21,328 nt of DNA, taken from Deltaproteobacteria bacterium (GTDB taxonomy: Bacteria; Desulfobacterota; Desulfobacteria; Desulfobacterales; JAFDDL01). The stretch spans positions 1-21,328 of the forward strand of contig JAFDDL010000008.1 of the NCBI GenBank assembly GCA_019310865.1, in the 5' to 3' direction. Made by a program: the position numbers and the translations under genes. The notes below the pieces were generated by a model. That model had not been told where the DNA came from, ran no database searches, and was given only the letters and a program-made list of their open reading frames with translations. Each line of letters opens with the position of its first letter. Position 1 is the first letter of the stretch. Shown here one piece after another: positions 6,581 through 12,926 of the stretch.

Positions 6581-7657
6581 TCAGAACTTATGCCCATCGC
6601 GAATGAGGTCGGAAACCGACCGGGTCAGCGACAGGACCTTCCGGGCAAGGGGCAAGCTAAGCGAACCGGTCCCGCAGGCCGGGGTGATGAGTGATTGGGC
6701 GATGACGGTCTCCCGGTCGATCCCGAGGTTCACCACTTGGTTCGCTTTCTCTATCCAGTTTGCAGTCAATGATGCGGCCGTTTCTTTTTCGATATCTTCG
6801 GCGTTGAGCGATGGTACGATTCCCCAGGCCAGAAGCTTACCGGATGCAAAAAAAGTTCGTATCAGGTCCGGGTACAGAATAAATCGGTCAAAATAGGTAT
6901 AGGCGTCAAAACTGACCACATCCGCCTCCGCCTCGAGGATCAGGGACCAATCGGTATTGGCGCACACATGGATACCGGCCAGTGCGCCTTCCTCATGCAC
7001 CGCTGTGATCACCTCCTGAAAGCAGGCACGAATGTCCTCACTGGAGATGCTGATAAAGGTCGAAGATCCGAACCCTGCCATGGCCGGCTCATCAAAAAAT
7101 ACCAGCACCGGTACCCCGAACGGTGACAGCCGGCGTACCTGCCATCTGGCTTTCATGGCCAGAAGCTTGGTGGCGGCATCCCGCAGCTGTGTGTTGTAGA
7201 AAATCGGCCGACCGTCCGAGTCGCTGATGCCGGTACCGAAGGTGATGGGACCGGTGATTTGTCCCTTGACGGCCAGGGGAGGTGTTGCAAGGCTGTTGAG
7301 CTGATCCAGGAGGACGAAAAAGCCCTTTGCCGTCTCTTCGGTCAGCGCAAATCGTGATGTGTTTAGATCGGCTTGACCTTCCGTTACGGCCATATAGTCT
7401 TCGTAAAACGCCAGGAGTTCCTCGTCGAATTGCCCTGGGCCGGTATCCAGAGACGTTTTATCCGTATCGGGCATATAACCCGGCATGCCGGGTAAAAACT
7501 GCGCCATCATGCCTTCCTGGGGATGAGACGGGAGCTGGACCCATAATGGAACTTCTCCAGTGTGGTCCAGAACCAGCTTCTGGGCCTTGTCGTGATCATC
7601 CATCGGTAGACTGCCGATTAGGGTCGGCAGACAGTTTGGCCTGAATTCGCGTGTCAT
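6581..7657 (-). CDS. MetE-like/UroD-superfamily methyltransferase
   Basis: 358 residues on the minus strand, convergent with the NifS-like gene (17-base gap). AAAGG precedes the ATG. It is a single TIM barrel like the C-terminal catalytic half of cobalamin-independent methionine synthase: TLIGSLP at the start, KGQITGPITF (131-140), FFDEPAM (187-193), and the zinc ligands H230-V-C232 (GIHVC) and C328 (TPACGTGSL), with a glutamate in LEAEADVVSFDAY as the likely fourth ligand. The N-terminal MetE domain is absent. Such core-only proteins transfer methyl groups between a small donor or corrinoid protein and a thiol; the substrate here is not evident. The neighbours do not indicate a pathway. Confidence 0.72.
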   Translation of the reverse strand: MTREFRPNCLPTLIGSLPMDDHDKAQKLVLDHTGEVPLWVQLPSHPQEGMMAQFLPGMPGYMPDTDKTSLDTGPGQFDEELLAFYEDYMAVTEGQADLNTSRFALTEETAKGFFVLLDQLNSLATPPLAVKGQITGPITFGTGISDSDGRPIFYNTQLRDAATKLLAMKARWQVRRLSPFGVPVLVFFDEPAMAGFGSSTFISISSEDIRACFQEVITAVHEEGALAGIHVCANTDWSLILEAEADVVSFDAYTYFDRFILYPDLIRTFFASGKLLAWGIVPSLNAEDIEKETAASLTANWIEKANQVVNLGIDRETVIAQSLITPACGTGSLSLPLARKVLSLTRSVSDLIRDGHKF

Positions 7658-7685
7658 GATGATGCCTTTCTTGTTGGCGTAAGCG

Positions 7686-7720
7686 CTTAGGGTTCGCTTT
7701 CCTGCGCGAGCCCTTATTTT
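7686..7720. repeat. Dispersed hairpin repeat in the MetE-like leader
   Basis: AGGGTTCGC pairs with GCGAGCCCT (9 bp, one wobble) around the loop TTTCCTGC. Bases 7694-7716 are identical over 23 bases to 225-247, and both copies are preceded by TTAGGG at different distances. It lies in the predicted 5' leader of the minus-strand MetE-like gene. It is followed on + by TTATTTT, so a terminator role for plus transcripts is possible, though no plus gene ends nearby. Confidence 0.55.
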
Positions 7721-7729
7721 GCTGTCTTA

Positions 7730-7756
7730 ATTATCACGAACCCGGCTGCTTTTCAA
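7730..7756 (-). promoter_or_regulatory. Candidate promoter for the MetE-like gene
   Basis: On the minus strand TTGAAA (7756-7751) is followed after 15 bases by GATAAT (7735-7730). Each differs from the consensus at one position, but the spacer is short. Transcription would begin near 7723, placing the hairpin repeat inside the leader. Confidence 0.35.
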
Positions 7757-7795
7757 TATCGATCATGGTTGCCTTTTACTGGGATTTGGAAGAGT

Positions 7796-7824
7796 TTGAC
7801 ACGAATTCACGCCGATGATACTCT
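7796..7824 (+). promoter_or_regulatory. Candidate promoter for the zinc-ribbon/tatA pair
   Basis: A perfect TTGACA at 7796-7801 is followed by GATACT (7817-7822) at 15 bases or TACTCT (7819-7824) at 17 bases. The predicted start near 7830 leaves a short leader with AAAGG at 7852 before the ATG at 7863. Confidence 0.45.
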
Positions 7825-7862
7825 GAAGATGTTTGATAAAACCTTAAATTGAAAGGTTCACC

Positions 7863-8273
7863 ATGGCGGATGTCATTTCCATGGATGAAAAACGGCGATT
7901 TTCCGATGAAGCCAAAGCCGATATCGTGAAAAAACGCAAACTTCTGGCTGTTCGGAAGGTGTTTCATTGCACGCGCTGTCGTATGAAGTGCGAAAAATGC
8001 GGCACGCAAATCGGCATGGCGCTTTCGGAGCCCGATGGCCATCCAAACAGACATTTTCCATATCAGTTCTGTGAAAGCTGTTCGGATGAATACAGCGATT
8101 ATATAGAGCGACTCAAGGGTGTGGGGGATCCGGGCTGTTATTGGCATAACGAGAGCTGGCTGGATACCTGGAAGACCTGGATTGACTACAAGGGCGCCAT
8201 GGACAGACATGTGCGCTCCAAGGAATTTTTAAAGCTGATAGACGAAATAAAAAATAATAAATCTAACGAATAG
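7863..8273 (+). CDS. Zinc-ribbon protein of unknown function
   Basis: 136 residues, with AAAGG upstream of the start. Six cysteines occur as three pairs: C36xxC39, C43xxC46 and C70xxC73 (HCTRCRMKCEKC, then FCESC), a pattern suited to one or two structural zinc sites or a rubredoxin-like metal site. The second half is Trp/Tyr-rich (CYWHNESWLDTWKTWIDY) with a charged C-terminal helix. No signal peptide or membrane segment is seen. No named family is recognised. It is followed nine bases later by a tatA gene whose ribosome site overlaps this stop codon, so the two are coexpressed. A link to Tat export of metalloproteins is only suggested by position. Confidence 0.72.
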   Translation: MADVISMDEKRRFSDEAKADIVKKRKLLAVRKVFHCTRCRMKCEKCGTQIGMALSEPDGHPNRHFPYQFCESCSDEYSDYIERLKGVGDPGCYWHNESWLDTWKTWIDYKGAMDRHVRSKEFLKLIDEIKNNKSNE

Positions 8274-8282
8274 GAGTACCAT

Positions 8283-8453
8283 ATGTTTGGAATCGGCATG
8301 CCGGAATTGATAATCATTCTTGTGATTATTCTGATTATATTTGGCGCTGGTAAACTACCTGAAATCGGCGCCGGCATGGGCAAGGCCATTAAGAACTTCA
8401 AAAAGGCGACAAGCGATTCGGAAAAAGAGAAAACCGAAAAGTTAGACCGATGA
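8283..8453 (+). CDS. tatA: Twin-arginine translocase subunit TatA/TatE
   Basis: 56 residues: [20 protein letters not shown] is one N-terminal membrane helix, followed by the Phe-Gly hinge (F20-G21), the signature [22 protein letters not shown] amphipathic helix, and a charged lysine/glutamate tail. This is a complete, short TatA, the pore-forming subunit of Tat export in the inner membrane. AGGAG lies just before the start, overlapping the TAG of the upstream zinc-ribbon gene. No tatB or tatC is adjacent, so it works with TatC encoded elsewhere. Its stop is five bases from the stop of the convergent kinase gene, with no terminator between. Confidence 0.93.
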   Translation: MFGIGMPELIIILVIILIIFGAGKLPEIGAGMGKAIKNFKKATSDSEKEKTEKLDR

Positions 8454-8458
8454 CAATC

Positions 8459-10588
8459 CTACCGGGTCTGATCCAGAACCTCTCTGATCTTTGCCGATAA
8501 CTGACTTAAGTTAAACGGTTTCTGAATAAATCCCAAGCATCCGCTGTTTAGCAGCTCCGATGCCTTGCTGTCCAGGTCATAACCGCTGGAAAGGATGACT
8601 TTGGCATTGGGATCGATTTCTCGAATGGCCCGAAAGGTGTCCTCCCCGCTCATTTTCGGCATGACCATATCGAGGATAACCAGGTTAACCTGGCGGCGAT
8701 ATTCTTCATATATTTTCAATCCCTTCGCGCCGCTCAAGGCGGTCAATGCGTGGTAACCCATCTGCTTTAACATTTGACTACCGATATCGACGATCATCGG
8801 CTCATCATCGATGAGAAGTACGGTTTCTTCCCCCTTGGCGATGGGAGAGGCCGTTTTCCGGTCCCTTTTCACGGAATTGTCGGTTGCGGGCAGGAAAATA
8901 TGAAATGTCGTCCCCTTGCCGGGCTTGCTGTTAACGGTAATGAATCCGGCATGATGTTTGACGATTCCGTATGTGGATGCCAATCCCAGGCCCGTACCCT
9001 GGCCCAATTGGCGAGTTGTAAAAAAAGGTTCAAAAACCCGGTAGCGTGTGGCCTCATTCATGCCCACACCGGTGTCTTTCACGCTGGTCTTGACATATTC
9101 CCCCGGCAGGACTTCAAAGGGGTATCGATGTGCATCCGTCACCACGATGTTTTCGGTTCTTACAAACATGTCACCGCCCTTGGGCATGGCCTGCCAGGCG
9201 TTGATGAAAATATTCAGCAGTGAGTGCTTGATTTGTTCCGCGTCCACGCGAACCGTCCAGATATCGGATTCCAATTCACAGTGGATGGTAACTTCTTTGC
9301 GTGTTCGCCCGAACAGGCGTGTCTGTTCCATGATGAGCTGGTTCATATCGACCGGCTTCAGTTCGTATTTGCCGCCCCGGGCAAAGCCAAGCAGCTGCCG
9401 GGTCAGATTGGCCGCGCTGTGAATATGCGACTCCATGGCCGACAAATGTTCGGTCATGGGATTGTTTTCATCTGCGCTTAATTGCATCAGGGAAACGCGC
9501 CCCTGGATGGCCATGAGCAGGTTGTTGAAATCGTGAGCGATGCCACCGGCCAATGTTCCGATGGCTTTCATTTTCTGGGCCTGTAGCAGTTGGGTTTCCA
9601 GATTCTTCCGATGCGTGATGTCTTGTATATGTCCGATAAAATAAAGCGGATCGCCATCCGGAGTGCGGATAAGCGAAATGTTGGTGCCCGCCCATAGCAT
9701 TTGGCCATTTTTTCGTTGATAGCGCTTTTCAAACGAAACCACTCGGGTTTCACCATCTATCAGCAGCTGGATATGGTTCAAGATGGTTTCCAGGTCATCC
9801 AACAATACGATGTCCTGGAGTTGTTTGGTGCGCAGCTCGTCGGGTAAATAACCAAATTTTTCACACATGGTCTGGTTGACCATCAGAAAATTGCCCCTCA
9901 GGTCGCTCAGATACATGGGAATCGGGGCATGTTCAAATGAGGTTCGAAATCGCCTTTCACTGTCACGAAGGGCTCGCAATGCCGCCTTTCTTGTTTGCTC
10001 TCGCACGATTCCAAGGGCAATCTGGTCGGTCACCGCGTTTATCAATTTAACGGTGATTTCCGAGAATCGCTTTTTAGAAAACAAGGCCATCACGCCCACT
10101 ATCTTATCATTTGCCACAAGCGGCTGCCCCATAAACGCGACCAGTTCATGTTCGATTGCCCACTCATTTGTTTGGAAAATAGATGCCTCGGTTGCATTGT
10201 TGGAAATGATCGGTTTTTTGTCAGCGGCGATTTTTCCGACTGAAAATTTGCCCACGGGTACCTGGCTGTATTTGCCGTTTATGCGTGTGTGAAGCCCTGC
10301 GCTGGCACGCAGTTTCAATAGGTTTTGATCATGTTCCATGGTCCAGATTCGTGCAAAATCAACATCCAGAACACTCACAACCACTTCCGTGCAGCTTTGC
10401 AGGGTTTTTTCCAGGTTTTTTCCGCGTACCAGCGCTTTTCCGATTTCTGCGGTCAGGGATAGAATCTGACTCGGGTCGGATATTTCCCCCGGATTCTGCT
10501 CCAACGGGGGCACTCGGGGTTCGTCGAGATGTTTGGCCTCCCGTTTTTCGTCTGATCGGATTTTAGGGTGAAGTTGCTTGTCGCTCAT
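8459..10588 (-). CDS. Hybrid sensor histidine kinase (GAF-PAS-kinase-receiver)
   Basis: 709 residues, cytoplasmic, with no membrane helix. Order: a charged N-terminus, a GAF domain (about 41-200), a PAS/PAC domain (about 210-330, ending in IGHIQDITHRKNLE), a dimerisation domain with phospho-acceptor H352 in GGIAHDFNNLL, an ATPase domain (N463 in the N box, D505-T-G507, FEPFFTT, GTGLGL 531-536), and a C-terminal receiver (D594/D595, phospho-acceptor D640, SSG 667-669, K690). The arrangement suits sensing of a soluble ligand or redox cue followed by intramolecular phosphotransfer. No output regulator is adjacent. It has its own promoter upstream and is convergent with tatA. Confidence 0.92.
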   Translation of the reverse strand: MSDKQLHPKIRSDEKREAKHLDEPRVPPLEQNPGEISDPSQILSLTAEIGKALVRGKNLEKTLQSCTEVVVSVLDVDFARIWTMEHDQNLLKLRASAGLHTRINGKYSQVPVGKFSVGKIAADKKPIISNNATEASIFQTNEWAIEHELVAFMGQPLVANDKIVGVMALFSKKRFSEITVKLINAVTDQIALGIVREQTRKAALRALRDSERRFRTSFEHAPIPMYLSDLRGNFLMVNQTMCEKFGYLPDELRTKQLQDIVLLDDLETILNHIQLLIDGETRVVSFEKRYQRKNGQMLWAGTNISLIRTPDGDPLYFIGHIQDITHRKNLETQLLQAQKMKAIGTLAGGIAHDFNNLLMAIQGRVSLMQLSADENNPMTEHLSAMESHIHSAANLTRQLLGFARGGKYELKPVDMNQLIMEQTRLFGRTRKEVTIHCELESDIWTVRVDAEQIKHSLLNIFINAWQAMPKGGDMFVRTENIVVTDAHRYPFEVLPGEYVKTSVKDTGVGMNEATRYRVFEPFFTTRQLGQGTGLGLASTYGIVKHHAGFITVNSKPGKGTTFHIFLPATDNSVKRDRKTASPIAKGEETVLLIDDEPMIVDIGSQMLKQMGYHALTALSGAKGLKIYEEYRRQVNLVILDMVMPKMSGEDTFRAIREIDPNAKVILSSGYDLDSKASELLNSGCLGFIQKPFNLSQLSAKIREVLDQTR

Positions 10589-10635
10589 GGGCTTTCCCGG
10601 TGGCTTGTTTTCAACAAAATTGGTACATCCATAAA

Positions 10636-10664
10636 ATAATAACAGATAGACCGGCTGATTTCAA
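10636..10664 (-). promoter_or_regulatory. Promoter for the hybrid kinase gene
   Basis: On the minus strand TTGAAA (10664-10659) is separated by exactly 17 bases from TATTAT (10641-10636); each hexamer matches five of six sigma-70 consensus positions. The predicted start near 10629 gives a leader of about 40 bases with GGAAAG before the ATG. It lies in the 303-base gap that otherwise holds a hairpin and a palindromic element. Confidence 0.6.
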
Positions 10665-10733
10665 ATCAATATTGGCCATCGGTCGGGCGACCGCATCTAT
10701 AAGAAACTAGAGACTGGAGATTTAAAGTCAGGG

Positions 10734-10770
10734 TTCGGGGTTCGATTTTAAAACTCCGGTGAACCCCGAA
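10734..10770. other. Perfect 10-bp inverted repeat (hairpin)
   Basis: TTCGGGGTTC at 10734-10743 and GAACCCCGAA at 10761-10770 form a perfect 10-bp stem around an A+T-rich 17-base loop. On + it is followed by ACGTTATTTT. It lies downstream of ssb and upstream of the kinase promoter, so it may end or protect the ssb transcript, though no T-run follows it in that direction. Confidence 0.5.
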
Positions 10771-10805
10771 ACGTTATTTTCAGTGACTGCTTAACAACAA
10801 ATGTA

Positions 10806-10894
10806 TAGTGTCCTGTCATTCATCAAATGTCGCTATATTGCGAAGACTCCGAAAGACAAGCAAGATACATCAGTTGATTGATGACAGGGCACTA
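10806..10894. repeat. Palindromic element E3, TA-flanked, 89 bp
   Basis: The 21-base ends are inverted copies of each other with four mismatches: the left begins TAGTGTCCTGTCAT and the right ends ATGACAGGGCACTA. Both ends finish in TA, as in E2. The right end supplies the TAG stop codon of ssb (minus strand, 10894-10892). It has no coding capacity. The ends share TAGTG(C/T)CC with E1 and E2 but differ further in, so it is a related or convergent family of MITE-like elements. Confidence 0.7.
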
Positions 10895-11323
10895 GAACGG
10901 AATGTCATCATCCGGGGTTTCCGGAAACGGCTCCGGCGGGGCGCTTTGCGCAGAGCTATTCCGATTGGATGCACGGGGGCCGGCATTGGCATCTCGCCCA
11001 CCGAGCATTTGCATGTTTATCGCTTCGATTTCAGTGGTGTATCGGGTGATGCCATCTTTTTCCCAGGACCGGGTTTTAAGTTTACCCTCGATGTAAACCT
11101 GCTTCCCCTTGGCCAGGTACTCTCCGCAGATCTCCGCCAGGCGGCGAAAGGCCACAACACGGTGCCATTCGGTCCGTTCTTTTTTTTCCCCGGTCTCCTT
11201 GTCCTTCCATGTATCGGTTGTGGCAACGGTAAAATTGCAGACCGCATCACCGCTCTGAAAATACCGCATTTCCGGATCACCGCCAAGGTTTCCCACCAGT
11301 ATCACTTTGTTCACGCCACGCAT
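10892..11323 (-). CDS. ssb: Single-stranded DNA-binding protein
   Basis: 143 residues. Residues 1-108 form the OB fold: [63 protein letters not shown] and [17 protein letters not shown] short Ser/Asn/Pro linker leads to the acidic tip DDDIPF, which recruits replication and repair partners and is complete here. It coats single-stranded DNA during replication, repair and recombination. GGAGG lies before the ATG. The TAG stop follows DDDIPF directly and is shared with the end of a palindromic element, so the insertion left the protein unchanged. Confidence 0.96.
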   Translation of the reverse strand: MRGVNKVILVGNLGGDPEMRYFQSGDAVCNFTVATTDTWKDKETGEKKERTEWHRVVAFRRLAEICGEYLAKGKQVYIEGKLKTRSWEKDGITRYTTEIEAINMQMLGGRDANAGPRASNRNSSAQSAPPEPFPETPDDDIPF

Positions 11324-11399
11324 TTTTATCCTCCCTGTTTACCACCCCGAATCGGTTCCATGCATTCGGTCAATGGGATTATTATTAATAACATAAATA

Positions 11400-11428
11400 C
11401 CCATAACCAATTGCACTGCCATTGTCAA
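11400..11428 (-). promoter_or_regulatory. Candidate promoter for ssb
   Basis: On the minus strand a perfect TTGACA (11428-11423) is followed after 17 bases by TATGGG (11405-11400). The -10 is weak, but the -35 and spacing are ideal. The -35 box overlaps the stop codon of the upstream DUF362 gene, so ssb could be transcribed independently. Confidence 0.4.
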
Positions 11429-12588
11429 CGCGGACAGCGGGGGCCCGCCGGACGCGAACGAAGGCGACCGATTGCTTGGGTGCACCAGTTGGATACCTGG
11501 TGAATCATTTTACCCGGAAGTGTATCCGTTGCTCGCAACGCACCGTAAGGGCAGATTTCCAGGCAGCAATAACACCGAATGCATCGATCATAATCAAAAT
11601 CTAGTCGGTCAGGCAGGTTTGTGATGGCCTTCGCCGGGCATTGCTGCGCGCATTGACCGCACAGGCGGCACAAACCGGTATCCGGCACCGGCCGCTTTAA
11701 CAGATGTTTGCGCATGATTTTCTGGACCGCCTCCGGGCCCATCCCCATCATTTTATCAGCTGCCGGGAATTTAAAATTGAGAATTTTCGGAAGGCTGCCG
11801 TCCACGCGGATATCAAGCGGGGCTGTCCCCATCGCACGGGCCGCCTGGTGGGTCGGTAGTGCTTGCGGTGAACAACCGAGGATGCGGCAAATGGTTTGAT
11901 CGACGGCTTCCGGTTGCCTTCCGCCGATCAGCAGCCCCAGTTTTCTGGGCCGGCCGCTTCTTCCCGGTCCCTGACCCTCCATGCCGAGTATGCCATCCAC
12001 TAATGTGATTGCCGGATTGATGTGCCGGCAGATGCGAACAAGAAGACCGGCAAATTGATCGATGTGGGTGCCTGCCCGCAGATGCCATTGGGGCTTCTGG
12101 AATCCGACAATGCAACCGAACAAGTTTTTAACGCCCAGTGTCAAGTGCATCAATTCGTGAGTTTTGAGTTTGGGCAGATTAACGATTACATCAGCCTCCA
12201 GGGCATCTGCGGCCAGTTCGATGCGACCGTAAGGCGGTCCGATGTCCACCAGCCGGGTTTCTTCAAACGGCTTAAAATCGATGTCCAGACCGCGGCAGGC
12301 CTCCAAATACCCGCCCTTTTTCAAAATCCGCTGGAAGGAACCGATAGCGGGGCTATCCGATACCTGGACGCGGCCCCCCGCTTCCAGCACATATTGCGCC
12401 ACTGCCTTTACCACCATTGGATGGGTGAGAATCGCCTGTGCGGGGTCGGCCGGCATCAGCAGATTCGGTTTTACAAGGACACGGGCGCCGGCAAACAGCT
12501 TCGGTTTGGCCAGCTTGTCCATCATATTGATAATGGTGGCGGCCAACGCATCATTGTAGTCGGATTGTTTAACAATCACCAGTGACAT
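11425..12588 (-). CDS. DUF362 protein with two [4Fe-4S] ferredoxin motifs
   Basis: 387 residues. Residues 1-270 are the DUF362 domain: VLVKPNLLMPADP, THPMVVKAVAQYVLEAGG, VSDSPAIGS, VIVNLPKLKTHELMHLTLGVKNLFGCIVG and LVDGILGMEGQGPGRSG. A bacterial-type ferredoxin segment follows, with C307xxC310xxC313xxxC317P and C336xxC339xxC342xxxC346P, each ligating one [4Fe-4S] cluster. There is no signal peptide. The family is widespread in anaerobes and presumed to be an electron-transfer or flavin-like reductase protein; the reaction is unknown. The C-terminus ends in a basic RSRPAGPRCPR tail. GGAG precedes the start. It lies on the same strand as ssb but is functionally unrelated. Confidence 0.88.
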   Translation of the reverse strand: MSLVIVKQSDYNDALAATIINMMDKLAKPKLFAGARVLVKPNLLMPADPAQAILTHPMVVKAVAQYVLEAGGRVQVSDSPAIGSFQRILKKGGYLEACRGLDIDFKPFEETRLVDIGPPYGRIELAADALEADVIVNLPKLKTHELMHLTLGVKNLFGCIVGFQKPQWHLRAGTHIDQFAGLLVRICRHINPAITLVDGILGMEGQGPGRSGRPRKLGLLIGGRQPEAVDQTICRILGCSPQALPTHQAARAMGTAPLDIRVDGSLPKILNFKFPAADKMMGMGPEAVQKIMRKHLLKRPVPDTGLCRLCGQCAQQCPAKAITNLPDRLDFDYDRCIRCYCCLEICPYGALRATDTLPGKMIHQVSNWCTQAIGRLRSRPAGPRCPR

Positions 12589-12668
12589 ATCGTTCGGCTC
12601 CGCATAAACGATCTTGCGCTTATTTACTTAGCAGACATTCCTGCCCCATTCAAACCACTGTCTCTTTT

Positions 12669-12704
12669 ACGTGTACGTGCACGGTAACGCAAACGTGAAC
12701 ATGA
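12669..12704. repeat. Degenerate hexanucleotide tandem repeat
   Basis: Six consecutive 6-base units each begin with AC: ACGTGT, ACGTGC, ACGGTA, ACGCAA, ACGTGA, ACATGA. It lies in the 338-base non-coding gap between the divergent DUF362 and sensor-kinase genes, just before the E4 element. No transcription signal is evident in it. Confidence 0.5.
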
Positions 12705-12737
12705 CCAAATGAATGTTGCATAACGGTTTTGTTTGCA

Positions 12738-12883
12738 TAGAAGTGGTTTCAAAGCCTTAGATCATGTTCAATGGCAAGGCCGCAGCGTTTTTGAAACTGA
12801 AGGAATAGTGAACTATTTCGAGGATTTCAAAAATGCGAGAACGCTGCCATTGGACATTAGATGAGGTTTTGGAGCCACTTCTA
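12738..12883. repeat. Snap-back palindromic element E4, TA-flanked
   Basis: A 146-bp palindrome. Its ends TAGAAGTGG and CCACTTCTA are perfect inverted repeats starting with TA, and the arms pair almost throughout (ATGTTCAATGGCA against TGCCATTGGACAT; GCAGCGTT against AACGCTGC), with a GAATAGTGAACTATT centre. It shares exact core words with E2 in opposite orientation (16 bases at 12829-12844 and 14 bases at 12773-12786) although the tips differ. It lies about 45 bases before the sensor kinase start and may supply or block its transcription. Confidence 0.8.
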
Positions 12884-12926
12884 TTGATATTTGACAATTA
12901 CCCTCCGCATAACTTAATGTATAGGC

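Noticed and set aside
10808..11503. Long plus-strand ORF (231 codons) opposite ssb
   Set aside because: It is an antisense shadow of the clear ssb gene with low-complexity, phenylalanine/proline-rich translation and no ribosome site.
12773..12787. Sigma-54-like -24/-12 site upstream of the sensor kinase
   Set aside because: TGGCAAGGCCGCAGC has the GG and GC spacing, but the -12 part is poor and the sequence is simply part of the E4 core shared with E2.
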